Positions 27,540 through 37,455 are shown, numbered from the stretch's first letter. The stretch is DNA of 64,000 nucleotides from Thioalkalivibrio sp. ALJ12 (GCF_000378305.1 NZ_KB899539.1:26650-90649); one strand, 5' to 3'. A program made the numbers and translations. The notes: generated by a model not told the origin, from the letters alone.

Positions 27540-30125
27540 GTGCCTGATTGGAAACCCAGAACCAGGAGCAAATGGACGCGATGGCGCCGTGCGGTCATGC
27601 CTGTCCTGCTGGCGGTGTCCCTGTGCCTGCCCGCCGGGGCCGGCGCGGATGACCCCCTGCGCATAGGGCTGTACGAGAACGTGCCCAAGGTCGGCACGGG
27701 TGACGATGGGGCGGCAGGGGGCGTGTTCGTCGAGTTGCTGGACGCCATCGCGCGACGCGAGCACTGGCGGCTGGAGTATGTCTCGTGCGAGTGGTCGGCC
27801 TGTCTGGAGGCCCTGGAGGCGGGCGAGATCGACCTGATGCCGGATGTCGCGCTGACGCCGGAGCGGCGCGAGAGCCTCGCGTTTCACTCGATCCCGGTGG
27901 CTCAGGCATGGAGCCAGGTGCTGGCGCCGATCGATTCGGGGCTGGATCGCATCGAAGCGCTGGAAGGCCTCCGCCTTGCGGTGCTCGATGGATCGATTCA
28001 ATACGACTACCTGCGCGAGTACGCACTGGACACCGGCCTGGACTGGACCCTTGTGACCCGTGGCGACATGGAATCCGTGCTGGCTGCTGTCGCGTCGGGC
28101 GATGCCGACGTGGCGATCACAAACAACTTCTATGCGCGGCGTCATGCACGCCAGCATATGCTGGTGGAAACCCCCGTCACCTTCGACCAGGTCGGTCTTT
28201 ACTACGCCGCTGCTCCTGGGCGGCAGGATGACCGACTGGAGGTGATCGACGCCTACCTCCAGCGCTGGAAGGGCGACGCGGGGTCGCCCTATCAGCACGC
28301 GATGGAGCAGGCACTGGAACCACCCCTCGGGGAGGGGGAAATCCCGACGTGGGCCTGGTCGGCGCTGGCGTCCGCCGCAGTGATCGCACTCGTCCTGGGG
28401 CTGATGGCGGTCTGGTTGCGACGCACCGTGCGCGCGCAGACACGTGCCCTGCGCGAGGCCAACCAGCGTCTCGAACACCTGCTCGAGAGCGGCCCGGTCG
28501 TGCTGTACCAACTGAATGCGCTCGATTTCAAGCCGCTTTGGGTGAGTGGCAACTTCGAGCGGCTGTTTGGATTCAATTCCAGGGTGGCGCTGCAGCCGGG
28601 CTGGTGGGAGCAGCAAGTCCATCCGGAGGACCGGGCCACGGCCATGCGCGAAAACCGGCGTTTGCAGGAGGAACGCCACATGGTCCGTGAACTGCGCCTG
28701 TTCGATGGCTGGGGCAAGCTGCGCCATATTCGCGACGAGATGCGGATCATTCCCGGCGGCAATCAGGGACAGCGCGGGGCCGAGGTGGTCGGCAGCTGGA
28801 CGGATCTCACCGCCAGCATGGAGCAGAAAGAAGCGCTGCGGCAGATGGCCCATTACGACGCGCGTACCGGCCTCCCGAACCGCGTGCTGTTGCACGACCG
28901 GCTGGGACACACCCTGGAACGCGCGATGGCCGATGGTCTTGCGCGCTGGGTGGTGCTGATCGACCTGGATCGCTTCCGCAATGTTAACGAGACCCTGGGA
29001 ACATCGGCGGGCGACCGCGTGCTGGAAGGTTTGGCGGAACGGCTTGGGGGGTTACTGGGGCCGCATGATACGGTGTCTCGCGTAGGAGCAGACGAGTTCT
29101 GCCTGATTATCGAAAACCCGCCGATGGATGGCGGCGCCGAGGCCTTCCTCGAGCAGCTGCTGGAAACCTTGCGCGAACCCTGCGCTATCGGTGGGCGTAC
29201 GCTGGTCACCACGGCGAGCGTCGGGCTGGCGACGTTCCCCGAACATGGCAACACGCGTGACGAATTGTTGACCGCCGCGGAACTCGCAATGGCGGCCTCG
29301 CGCAGCGTTGGCGGGGACACCTGGCATGTCTACGAGCCCGGAATGGGGGCGCAGACGGAACATCGTCTGTTCCTGGAAAACGACCTGCGTAGCGCCATCG
29401 CCAACGACGAGCTGCTGCTCTACTTTCAGCCGCAGCTGGAGATGCAGTCGGGCCGGCTGGTGGGGATGGAGGCGCTGGTACGCTGGCGTCATCCCGTTCG
29501 CGGAATGGTGTCCCCCGCGGAGTTCATCCCGCTGGCGGAAGAGACGGGGATGATCCAGGCCATTGATCGCTGGGTGTTGAACGCGGCCTGTGCCCAGCTG
29601 GCGCATTGGGACCAGGACGGCCGATGCGTGCCGACCGTGGCCGTGAACCTGTCCGCGCGCGAGCTGCATGACGAAACTCTGGTGGCGGCGATCCAGGAGA
29701 TCCTGGAGCACCACGGTCTGGAGCCCGACCGGCTGGAGCTGGAACTGACCGAGACCATGATGATGGAGCAGCCAGAGCGGGCGCTGGCCGTGCTGCACCG
29801 CCTGGAAACGCTCGGCGTGACGCTGGCCATGGATGACTTCGGTGCGGGCTATTCCAACCTGGCGCATCTGCGTCGCTTGCCGCTGCGGCGGCTGAAGATC
29901 GACCAGTCACTGGTCCGCGATATCGGGCACTCGCGCAACAACGAATCGATTATCCGCGCCATCATTGCCCTGGCGGACGCACTGGGGCTGGACCTGATTG
30001 CCGAGGGTGTGGAAGAGGCGGGCCAGCAAGCGTTCCTGCTACGCGAGGGCTGCCGTTTCGGGCAGGGCTACCTGCTGGGCCGTCCGGCCCCGGCCGATAA
30101 TGCCTTGCAAGGCATCGGCGCATAG
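27540..30125 (+). CDS. Periplasmic sensor (SBP_bac_3)-PAS-GGDEF(degenerate)-EAL protein
   Basis: An 861-residue c-di-GMP enzyme. A signal sequence (AVMPVLLAVSLCLPAGAGADD) leads to a family-3 solute-binding domain (about 45-260), one transmembrane helix (about 268-293), a PAS-like domain (about 310-420), a GGDEF domain and an EAL domain. The GGDEF motif is GADEF near residue 514, so cyclase activity is doubtful. The EAL domain keeps MEALVRWRHP (about 642), ELTETMMM, DDFGAGYSNL and KIDQS, suggesting an active phosphodiesterase. GTG 27540 is chosen for its AGGGG site and signal peptide; ATG 27597 is an alternative. It converges with the next gene. Confidence 0.88.
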   Translation: MPDWKPRTRSKWTRWRRAVMPVLLAVSLCLPAGAGADDPLRIGLYENVPKVGTGDDGAAGGVFVELLDAIARREHWRLEYVSCEWSACLEALEAGEIDLMPDVALTPERRESLAFHSIPVAQAWSQVLAPIDSGLDRIEALEGLRLAVLDGSIQYDYLREYALDTGLDWTLVTRGDMESVLAAVASGDADVAITNNFYARRHARQHMLVETPVTFDQVGLYYAAAPGRQDDRLEVIDAYLQRWKGDAGSPYQHAMEQALEPPLGEGEIPTWAWSALASAAVIALVLGLMAVWLRRTVRAQTRALREANQRLEHLLESGPVVLYQLNALDFKPLWVSGNFERLFGFNSRVALQPGWWEQQVHPEDRATAMRENRRLQEERHMVRELRLFDGWGKLRHIRDEMRIIPGGNQGQRGAEVVGSWTDLTASMEQKEALRQMAHYDARTGLPNRVLLHDRLGHTLERAMADGLARWVVLIDLDRFRNVNETLGTSAGDRVLEGLAERLGGLLGPHDTVSRVGADEFCLIIENPPMDGGAEAFLEQLLETLREPCAIGGRTLVTTASVGLATFPEHGNTRDELLTAAELAMAASRSVGGDTWHVYEPGMGAQTEHRLFLENDLRSAIANDELLLYFQPQLEMQSGRLVGMEALVRWRHPVRGMVSPAEFIPLAEETGMIQAIDRWVLNAACAQLAHWDQDGRCVPTVAVNLSARELHDETLVAAIQEILEHHGLEPDRLELELTETMMMEQPERALAVLHRLETLGVTLAMDDFGAGYSNLAHLRRLPLRRLKIDQSLVRDIGHSRNNESIIRAIIALADALGLDLIAEGVEEAGQQAFLLREGCRFGQGYLLGRPAPADNALQGIGA

Positions 30126-30161
30126 TCTGCTGCGAGGGCGGGACGGGACCGTAAACCGGAT

Positions 30162-32282
30162 TCAGGATCGGGCAGTTCGACGCCCGAAGTCGGATTCCGC
30201 CTGTAGCAGGTCCGCGAGGGGGGAGGGGTGCCCGAACAGGAAGCCCTGCATCATCGGGCAGCCAAGGCGGCGCAGATACTCCTGCTGGGCTGCGGTCTCC
30301 ACGCCCTCCGCGACGATGTTCATCTGCAGGCCGCGCGCCATCGATACGATCGCGTTAACGATACAGGCCTCCCCGTCGGTACAGATGGTGAGGGTGAAGC
30401 TGCGATCAATCTTCAGGGTGTGGACCGGCAGCTTCTGCAGATAGCTCAGCGACGAATAACCGGTGCCGAAGTCATCCACCGCCACCTGGACGCCGGCTTC
30501 GCACAGGCGGTTGAGTTTGGCCACGGTATCGTGGGTGTCGCTCATCAACAGGCTTTCGGTGATCTCGATCTCCAGCAGTTCTGCGGGGAAGCCGGTCTCG
30601 ACCAGCAGTCCCAGTACGCCGTCGACAAAGTCGTCGCGCTCGATCAGCACCGGTGACAGGTTCACCGCCAGACGCAGGTTGGGTACGTGTTGATGGGCTT
30701 TGCGTATGTCGCTGAGGGCGTTGCGCAGGGTCGCGCGATCGAGGTCGACGATCAGACGTGTGTCTTCGGCGACCGGGATGAATTCGGCTGGGCCCAGCAT
30801 GCCGCGATCGGGGTGATTCCAGCGAACCAACGCCTCGACGCCCAGGAGCTGTCCTGTCTCGCCATCGACCTGCGGCTGGTAGAGGATGTGGAACTCTTCG
30901 CGCTCCAGGGCCTTGCGCAGGTCCTGCTCCAATTGCAGGCGGTGTGGCGTGTTGCCGTGCATCTCCGGTGCGAACAGGCGGATGCCGTTCTTGCCCGTGT
31001 TCTTTTCCCGGTACATCGCGATGTCGGCATGCCGGATCAGGGTCTCGAGCGTGTCGCCCCCCTCGGGGTAGATCGCGATCCCGATGCTGGCCCCGACATA
31101 CAACTCGTGGTCGCCCCCCAGGTGGAACGGTTCATTGAGGCTTTCGAGGATTTTTTCGGCTACATCAACCGCGGCCTCCTGGCGGCTGATCTGAGGGAGC
31201 AGCAGGGTAAATTCGTCGCCGCCGAAGCGCGACAGCGTATCCCCTTTGCGAATGCAGCCCAGCAGGCGCTGGGCGACGGCCTGCAGCAGGCGGTCGCCGA
31301 TGGTGTGCCCCAGCGAATCGTTGATGACCTTGAAGCGGTTGAGGTCGATGAACATCACGGCCAGGGGGTGACCCTGGCGCTGTGCCTGGGCGATGGCCAC
31401 ATCGACCCGGTCGCGGAACAGGGCACGATTGGGCAGGCGCGTAAGCAGGTCGTGGTAGGCCTGAAAGTTGATGAAGGCTTCTGACTCTTTGCGGTCGGTG
31501 ATGTCGCGGGCAGTCCCGTAGACCAGGGTCTCGCCTGTATCGTCGCTGGCCGCCGTCGGCCAGACCGCGACCTCGAAATAGCGCCGGGTGCGGGCCATCT
31601 CCCGCGGCTTGAGCGCGAGCTCCACGGAGCGGATGTGGGCATGGCTGCGCCCGGCCTGCTCGAAGAAGTACTCCGCCTTCTCGTGGTCGTCGGTTTCGAC
31701 CAGATCCAGGACACGGGTGTCCAGCAGGTCCTGACGGGAATAGCCGAGCAACTCGTGGACGCGCGAATTCACGAAACGAAACCGACCGTCGCGGTCCAGG
31801 ATGAACACGATGTCCGGCGAGTTGTTGACGATCAGCCGGTGCAGGCGCTCGGAACGCTCCAGGCGTGCCCGCATGTGGCGGTTGGCGTCTTCCAGCTCTT
31901 TCTTGTGCAGGGCATTGCGGACGGTCGCCAGCAGCTCGTCGGGCTGGTAGGGCTTTTTCAGGTAGTCGGAGGCCCCGTCGCGCAGGGCGCCGGCGACATC
32001 GTCCACCGAGGTGTTGCCGCTGATGACCACCACAGGGACCGCGAGCCCGGCGGCCTGGATGAAGCGCAGGACATCACGCCCCCCCAGTTCCGGCATGCAT
32101 AGATCGAGCAGCAGGAGATCGGGCGGATCCCGCCGCAGGGCCTCGATGGCGCTGCCGCCGCCCGGCGCGGTTTCCACGTTGAACGTTTGTAGTTCCAGCA
32201 GCTGGCGCACGCTTTCCAGAAGGCGCGGGTCGTCGTCGACGACGAGGATGCGAGGGGTCTGTGGTGTGCCGGGTTCGTTCAT
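30162..32282 (-). CDS. Response regulator with PAS-GGDEF-EAL output
   Basis: A 706-residue cytoplasmic protein. The receiver domain (RILVVDDDPR, phospho-acceptor Asp60 in LLLLDLCMPELGG, KKPYQP with the conserved Lys) is followed by PAS (about 135-255), an intact GGDEF (RFGGDEF) and EAL with VEALVRWNHP, EITESLL, DDFGTGYSSL and KIDRS. It could both make and degrade c-di-GMP. Start ATG 32282 (MNEPGTPQTP) has GGGAG upstream; the frame is open further upstream into the kinase gene. The HDOD-kinase gene ends 37 bp before it, so it is the likely cognate partner. Confidence 0.92.
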   Translation of the reverse strand: MNEPGTPQTPRILVVDDDPRLLESVRQLLELQTFNVETAPGGGSAIEALRRDPPDLLLLDLCMPELGGRDVLRFIQAAGLAVPVVVISGNTSVDDVAGALRDGASDYLKKPYQPDELLATVRNALHKKELEDANRHMRARLERSERLHRLIVNNSPDIVFILDRDGRFRFVNSRVHELLGYSRQDLLDTRVLDLVETDDHEKAEYFFEQAGRSHAHIRSVELALKPREMARTRRYFEVAVWPTAASDDTGETLVYGTARDITDRKESEAFINFQAYHDLLTRLPNRALFRDRVDVAIAQAQRQGHPLAVMFIDLNRFKVINDSLGHTIGDRLLQAVAQRLLGCIRKGDTLSRFGGDEFTLLLPQISRQEAAVDVAEKILESLNEPFHLGGDHELYVGASIGIAIYPEGGDTLETLIRHADIAMYREKNTGKNGIRLFAPEMHGNTPHRLQLEQDLRKALEREEFHILYQPQVDGETGQLLGVEALVRWNHPDRGMLGPAEFIPVAEDTRLIVDLDRATLRNALSDIRKAHQHVPNLRLAVNLSPVLIERDDFVDGVLGLLVETGFPAELLEIEITESLLMSDTHDTVAKLNRLCEAGVQVAVDDFGTGYSSLSYLQKLPVHTLKIDRSFTLTICTDGEACIVNAIVSMARGLQMNIVAEGVETAAQQEYLRRLGCPMMQGFLFGHPSPLADLLQAESDFGRRTARS

Positions 32283-32319
32283 GTGCGGCTCCCGCCGTGG
32301 TCTCGCATCATCGCGGGGG

Positions 32320-34431
32320 CTATCCCTGTCCCGCCCCGAGGGCTCCGGTTTCGGCCTCGCGATGGGGGAGCCGAATCTCGAACCGCGTTCCTTCGCGGTC
32401 GCTGTCGCACTGGATGTGAGCGCCGATCTCGTCCGCCAGGCGGCGGACAATACTCAGGCCTAGCCCGGCGTGCCCCCCGCCCTTGGCGGATTCTACCGGG
32501 CGATAATGGGCCGCGCGGACCTCCGGTGGAAGCCCGGGGCCGTCGTCGGCGACCACCAGTGCCACCACGCTGGTCCCATTGAAGCTCTCGGGGTCGCGGG
32601 TCTGCAGCCGAATGACGCCCCCCGGCTGCAGGGCCTCGGCGGCGTTTTTGAGCAGGTTCGTCAGAATCTGGCGCACATGGTCGCTGGAGACAGACAAGGG
32701 CGGATCGCCGGGTGCCAGATCCAGTTCCAGGCGGATGCCCCGCGTGTGGCAAAGAGAGCGGTCCACGATGTCGGCCACGTCCTGGACCAGCCGATTAAGC
32801 GAGGATGGCGGCCCGTCCACTGCCTGGTCGGGTTCCTTTAGACGCAGCAGGATGCGGCCGACGCGATCAATCTCCTCCTTGATCAGGGCCAGTTCCTGGC
32901 TGGCCTCGTGCTCATCGCCCAGCTTTGTGTTCAACACACCCAGATAATTCTGGATGATGCTGAGGGGGTTGCCCGCCTCGTGCAGCGTCTCGCGGATTCG
33001 CTCCTGCGTCGTATCGTCGGTGTGCGCTTGCTCGGGCGGGTCGGACTGCGAGGTGCACAGCGCGCGTGCAATCTCTCGCGCCAGGGCCCGGACAAATCCG
33101 GTTCGGGGTTCCAGGGTCTGGGCACGTACTCGGTCCAGTCCCAGGATCAGCACCCCTGCGGGCGAGGAGTTGGCATCCGCCAGCAGAGGGAATGCCCAGA
33201 TCACCTCGGCACCGCAGAGCCGGAACAACTGCTGGTCGATGACCGGTGCAGGTGTCTCGCCATTGGGTTTGTGCTGGCGCATCTCGCGATCCAGCAGGGT
33301 GTCGGTCACAAGGCTCCGTCCCGGCAGCAGGGGCAGGGTGAAGTCGGGCTCGTCTTCCTCGCCGAGCCAAGCGGAGACCGATGCACCGTCCGCGTCTGTC
33401 AGGAACATCAGGCTGTGCTCGACACCCAGGGTGAGAAACAGCGTTCGCTGGGCGGCCAGAAAATGCTCTCGGGGGGTCCGCGAGGCGCGAAGCTCGCCGG
33501 ACAGCCGCTCCAGCTCGGTGAGGTCGCGGACACGCATCCCCAGCGCCTCGCGCGCCGCCTGATCGGGGTGATGTGCCTCGATATTCGCGGTTTCGGCTCC
33601 CGCGTCCAGCTCGATGCCCAGGGAACCGGCAACCCGGGTGACATCGTCTTCGATGCGGTTGCGCAGTTCCCGGGTCAGGCCGTCATTGAGCCCAAACAGG
33701 TCGTGGGCGGCTGCCAGGGCCGGGTCGCCGATGGCGTCGGGTGGTTCGTCGCCAAGTCGGCTGGCGAGATGGACAATCTTGACCAGGTGGTGTGCATCGC
33801 GCACTTGTGCCGTGGGTTCGAGGTGGAAACGCACCGCATCGGTGACGAAGCCGTCCAGGCCCCATTGGTCCAGGTGTTCGGCGGCCAGTTCTGCATGGTG
33901 TTGACCGTAGGTCGCCTGTTCGCGGGAGACCAGCTCGCGGTGGTCGCTGCTGGCCTCGAGCAGCGGCCAGTAGCGCGCTTCGTCGGACGCCAGTCGCATC
34001 AGCTTGCCGAGATCAACCAGAAGCCCTGACAGATACGCCTCTTCGGGCCGTGGGTGGCGTGTCAGGGAGGCGAGGACCTGGCCGAGCATGGCGGTGGTCA
34101 GCGCACGGCGCCAGATGGTCCGAAGCGTGCTGGTGCGCTTGGGCTGGTAGCGGCCGAAAAGCTGCTGGATCGCGGCGGTCAGGGCGAGGCTGCGCACGGT
34201 GTCCAGCCCCAGGCTGAAAAGGGCTCTATCGATGGTGCGACACGGCGAGCCGCGGTAATAGAACGGGGAGTTGGCTGCCGCGAGGAGGCGTGTGGTCATG
34301 CCGGTGTCGCGCAGAATGGCACGGCTGAGGGCCTCGAAATCGGCCTCCGCCGCCTGGCCCGCATCGAGAACGGACGTCAGGGCCTGTGGCAGGCTGGGGA
34401 TGGTTTCGGTTGCCGTATGCGCCGTGGCCAT
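32320..34431 (-). CDS. HDOD-GAF-histidine kinase hybrid sensor
   Basis: A 703-residue soluble sensor kinase with no transmembrane helices. An HDOD domain occupies about 10-210 (LTSVLDAGQAAEADFEALSRAILRDTGMTTRLLAAANS, SLGLDTVRSLAL). A GAF-like domain covers about 310-460. The dimerisation domain has the His in LHEAGNPLSIIQNYLGVL. The ATPase has N-box NLLKNAAEAL, DDGPGLP, and GGGHAGLGLSIVRRLADEIGA. It lies upstream of a response regulator with c-di-GMP output, forming an apparent two-component pair. The input signal is unknown. Confidence 0.9.
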   Translation of the reverse strand: MATAHTATETIPSLPQALTSVLDAGQAAEADFEALSRAILRDTGMTTRLLAAANSPFYYRGSPCRTIDRALFSLGLDTVRSLALTAAIQQLFGRYQPKRTSTLRTIWRRALTTAMLGQVLASLTRHPRPEEAYLSGLLVDLGKLMRLASDEARYWPLLEASSDHRELVSREQATYGQHHAELAAEHLDQWGLDGFVTDAVRFHLEPTAQVRDAHHLVKIVHLASRLGDEPPDAIGDPALAAAHDLFGLNDGLTRELRNRIEDDVTRVAGSLGIELDAGAETANIEAHHPDQAAREALGMRVRDLTELERLSGELRASRTPREHFLAAQRTLFLTLGVEHSLMFLTDADGASVSAWLGEEDEPDFTLPLLPGRSLVTDTLLDREMRQHKPNGETPAPVIDQQLFRLCGAEVIWAFPLLADANSSPAGVLILGLDRVRAQTLEPRTGFVRALAREIARALCTSQSDPPEQAHTDDTTQERIRETLHEAGNPLSIIQNYLGVLNTKLGDEHEASQELALIKEEIDRVGRILLRLKEPDQAVDGPPSSLNRLVQDVADIVDRSLCHTRGIRLELDLAPGDPPLSVSSDHVRQILTNLLKNAAEALQPGGVIRLQTRDPESFNGTSVVALVVADDGPGLPPEVRAAHYRPVESAKGGGHAGLGLSIVRRLADEIGAHIQCDSDREGTRFEIRLPHREAETGALGAGQG

Positions 34432-34621
34432 GCTTCTCCCCGGGACCCGAGGGGGTGCCCTTGTATTGCCCCGATCCGTTGCTGCGTCGCGGCTTCTCGC
34501 CCTGGTTCCCGACTATACTGCTGGGACTTGCGTTGCGCCAGCGATTCCAGTAGACGAGACGTTAGGCGTGCGTGAGGCCTATCCCGTGAGGCCACTTCGG
34601 AGGCAGGAAGCTTTGAAGCCC

Positions 34622-36181
34622 ATGATCGACAGGCAGTCTGGCACGGCTCGCGTCCAGTCAGCTCAGCCGCGTGTCCTGACAGTGACCAGCGGCAAGGGGG
34701 GCGTGGGCAAGTCCAGTATCGCGGTTAACCTCGGGATTACCCTGGCCCGGGCGGGGCGCCGGGTCTGCATCCTGGATGCCGACACGGGGCTTGCCAATGT
34801 GAATATCCTGCTGGGGCTGCACCCGCAAAAGGGGCTGGCCGAGGTCCTGACGGGGGAGTGTCCGGTCGAGGATGTCCTTCTCGAGGGCCCCCATGGCCTG
34901 AAAGTCATTCCGGGGGCCTCGGGTATCCGCGATTGCGTGGAGTTGTCGGCGGCCCGACAGCGGCGGCTGGTGACCGAGCTGGCGCGGATCGAGCAGCATT
35001 TCGATGACCTGATCCTGGATACCGCCGCGGGGATTGGCGATACCACCCTGGATTTCGTCGCCGCCGGACATCAAGTGCTCCTGGTCATTACGCCGGAGCC
35101 GACCTCGCTCACCGATGCCTTTTCGTTATTGAAGGTCGCCCTGCGCAGGTATCCGCTGGACTGTCAGGTGGTCGTGAACATGGTGGCCGACATCAGTGAG
35201 GCGCGGGCGGTGTATCAGCGCTTCAGTGGTGCGGTGGAGAAGTATCTGAAGATCTCGGTGGGCTTTCTCGGGTTCATTCAGCGCGACGAGAGTCTGCGTG
35301 CGGCGGTGACCCTGCAGCACCCCGTGGCGATGTTCTCGGAGCATGATCCGTCAGTACGTCCGTTTCAGCGGCTGGCACAGGCCTTGAACGATCTCTCCTG
35401 GGACCCCTCGAACCAGGCCTCGTTCAGCCGTTTCTGGTTCCGGCATCTATTGCGCAAACCCGCATCGAGCGAGCCAGTGGCGGTTGACGCCGGGGCGGAT
35501 GAGACACCGTCGGAGCCGCCGCTTGCCGAACGGGGTGGCACTCCGGATGTGGAAGTCCCGGCACCGGAGTCCGGCAGTGAGGTGAAGAAGCGGTTCGAGG
35601 CCCTGAGGCGGGAGTTCCGTGCCCTGGCGAGCGCGGTCGACGAGCCCTGTGCGCTGGCCGAGTGGATCCAGACGCTGGAGGCCGACTATCGCGATCGCTT
35701 TGGCATCCCCGCGGTAGAGCCGGAGGCGCTGATCGAATGGCTGATCGAGCACCCCGCGACTTCCGAAGGCGTACTTAAGCGCATCGGCGCGCGCCTGGAA
35801 CAGGCAACCCGCGGAGAGGATGCCGCTTGCCCGGAGCCGCCCGAAAACGTGGTGACGCCCGACTTTGGCCGCTACGGCCCGCTGGCGGCGAGCGAGCGCC
35901 CAACGCCGATCCCGAAACCCGATGCCATACACCGGGTGGATGTGGCGGTGTTCGGCTCGCAGCAGGACCTGTTGCAGTGGTTGCGCGATTCCCGCGACGA
36001 GGGACAGCTACTGATCGAGCAGCTCGAACGGCGCGGGGACGGTGTAGCCCCGTCCCCGCCCATCGGCAACCCGAACGGCGATGATTCGACCGATCCGTCT
36101 TCCGGGCTACTTGGGCCCGAGGAGGAGCCAGGCGATCAGCCCCGCCACTGGCAGGAACAGCAGGATCAGAATCCACAGTAG
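34622..36181 (+). CDS. MinD/FlhG-like P-loop ATPase with long C-terminal extension
   Basis: A 519-residue protein. The N-terminal 260 residues are a MinD/FleN-type ATPase with deviant Walker A SGKGGVGKSSIAVNLG, a switch motif DADTGLANVNILLG, and LILDTAAGIGDTTLDFVAAGHQVLLVITPEPTSLTDAF. A further 250 residues, acidic and proline-rich with a helical block (FGIPAVEPEALIEWLIEHP), have no recognised domain. No flagellar genes are nearby. Start is uncertain: ATG 34622 or GTG 34568. The last 25 codons overlap, on the opposite strand, the gene at 36107-36283. Confidence 0.8.
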   Translation: MIDRQSGTARVQSAQPRVLTVTSGKGGVGKSSIAVNLGITLARAGRRVCILDADTGLANVNILLGLHPQKGLAEVLTGECPVEDVLLEGPHGLKVIPGASGIRDCVELSAARQRRLVTELARIEQHFDDLILDTAAGIGDTTLDFVAAGHQVLLVITPEPTSLTDAFSLLKVALRRYPLDCQVVVNMVADISEARAVYQRFSGAVEKYLKISVGFLGFIQRDESLRAAVTLQHPVAMFSEHDPSVRPFQRLAQALNDLSWDPSNQASFSRFWFRHLLRKPASSEPVAVDAGADETPSEPPLAERGGTPDVEVPAPESGSEVKKRFEALRREFRALASAVDEPCALAEWIQTLEADYRDRFGIPAVEPEALIEWLIEHPATSEGVLKRIGARLEQATRGEDAACPEPPENVVTPDFGRYGPLAASERPTPIPKPDAIHRVDVAVFGSQQDLLQWLRDSRDEGQLLIEQLERRGDGVAPSPPIGNPNGDDSTDPSSGLLGPEEEPGDQPRHWQEQQDQNPQ

Positions 36182-36283
36182 CTTGACCATCGGCCCAGCC
36201 GGGCTTTGCGCGGTACGGACGATGGCCCAGATCACGATGATCAGCCAGATCAGACCGAGAATTCCGGTAACTTCGATACCCAT
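36107..36283 (-). CDS. Small PLDc_N-type membrane protein
   Basis: A 58-residue protein: [28 protein letters not shown] followed by [26 protein letters not shown]. Two transmembrane helices separated by a short polar stretch with the WxLxxLFLPxxGxxxWxxxGP pattern fit the phospholipase-D-nuclease N-terminal (PLDc_N) family, often encoded as stand-alone small proteins. Start ATG 36283 has AAGGAG upstream on the minus strand. It overlaps the C-terminus of the ATPase gene by 75 bp in antisense. Confidence 0.75.
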   Translation of the reverse strand: MGIEVTGILGLIWLIIVIWAIVRTAQSPAGPMVKLLWILILLFLPVAGLIAWLLLGPK

Positions 36284-36435
36284 GGGGGCTCCTTGTCGGC
36301 TCGAGTGCCGTGTCCGTTGAGCGTAGCACCATGGCACGCGGCGGGGGCACGGCCAATCGAAAAGCGGTGGAGTGTGTTGCGCTTCGCCGAACCGGCTATG
36401 CTGCGGAACTTCTCTCGAATCGACGATCGGTGAGC

Positions 36436-36891
36436 ATGAAGATATGGGTAGACGCGGACGCCTGTCCCGCGGTGATCAAGGAGATTCTTTTCCGGGCGGC
36501 CAACCGCACTCAGGTGCCGCTGACCCTGGTGGCCAATCAGCCGCTGCGCACCCCACCGTCGAAATGGATCGATGCCATTCAGGTGGGTGCCGGCTTCGAC
36601 GTGGCCGACAACGAGATCGTGCGGCGGCTGGAGTCGGGGGACCTGGTGATCACCGCCGACATCCCGCTGGCGGCCGAGGCCATTGCCAAGGGCGCCCAGG
36701 CCCTGAATCCGCGCGGCGAGCTGTATACCGAGGGGACGATCCGCGAGCGCCTCAGCATGCGCGACTTCATGGAGACCCTGCGCTCCAGCGGCGTGGATAC
36801 GGGCGGTCCCGCCGCCTTCAGCCAGGCCGATCGCCAGGCCTTCGCCAACCAGCTCGACCGCTTGCTGACCCGTCAGGCAAAAGCCCGGTAG
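36436..36891 (+). CDS. YaiI/YqxD family protein (UPF0178, DUF188)
   Basis: A 151-residue protein, probably PIN-like. The conserved segments [57 protein letters not shown], and [26 protein letters not shown] match the UPF0178 family. ATG 36436 gives the canonical N-terminus; the frame is open upstream without support. Biochemical function is not established; the Asp-rich motifs suggest a metal-dependent nuclease-like fold. Confidence 0.92.
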   Translation: MKIWVDADACPAVIKEILFRAANRTQVPLTLVANQPLRTPPSKWIDAIQVGAGFDVADNEIVRRLESGDLVITADIPLAAEAIAKGAQALNPRGELYTEGTIRERLSMRDFMETLRSSGVDTGGPAAFSQADRQAFANQLDRLLTRQAKAR

Positions 36892-36900
36892 GCGGCTCGT

Positions 36901-37455
36901 TCAGCGTTTCCCAAGTGGGGTCGGCAGGTCGTCGATGCTGACCGCATTCTTTTCCTCCCAGTAGCGTTCCAGGCCCTCGGGGCCCTTGCGTTCGCTCCAC
37001 TCGGTCAGGGTGGGGCGTGGCTGGAGTTCGCCTTCGGGTACGCCGAAGCCACAGGAGGTCTGAATGCGGTGGATCTCGATGTCGATGATCTGCCGCGTTC
37101 CCGGATGTGCAGGGAACGCGCTGTACAGGGATTCCCAGTCGCCATCGGTCGGGAGCACGGTTCGCCCGCGGCCGTATAGCCGGAGAATCTTCGGTTTTCC
37201 GGAAAAGGCACAGAACATCAGCGTAATGCGGCCGTTTTCGGCCAGATGGGCGGAGGTCTCGTTGCCGGAGCCGGTCAGGTCGAGATAGGCCGCGCGGCGA
37301 GGACCCAGGACGCGCAGGGTGTCCAGCCCCTTGGGAGACAGGTTCACGTGGCCGTCGGCCGCGAGCGGGGCGGAGCCCACGAAATAAACCGGCTGTTCGA
37401 GGATGAAGCCCGTGAGTCGTTCGTCGAGGGCAGGGAAGGTCTTGGCCATTGGCAT
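36901..37455 (-). CDS. Pyridoxamine 5'-phosphate oxidase-related flavin-binding protein
   Basis: A 184-residue split-barrel protein. VNLSPKGLDTLRVLGPRRAAYLDLTGSGNETSAHLAENGRITLMFCAFSG is the FMN-binding core seen in the PNPOx-like family, and IQTSCGFGVPEG is its conserved C-terminal motif. It is a paralogue-type member rather than PdxH, which has different active-site residues. The substrate is unknown. It converges with the UPF0178 gene, 9 bp apart. Confidence 0.85.
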   Translation of the reverse strand: MPMAKTFPALDERLTGFILEQPVYFVGSAPLAADGHVNLSPKGLDTLRVLGPRRAAYLDLTGSGNETSAHLAENGRITLMFCAFSGKPKILRLYGRGRTVLPTDGDWESLYSAFPAHPGTRQIIDIEIHRIQTSCGFGVPEGELQPRPTLTEWSERKGPEGLERYWEEKNAVSIDDLPTPLGKR

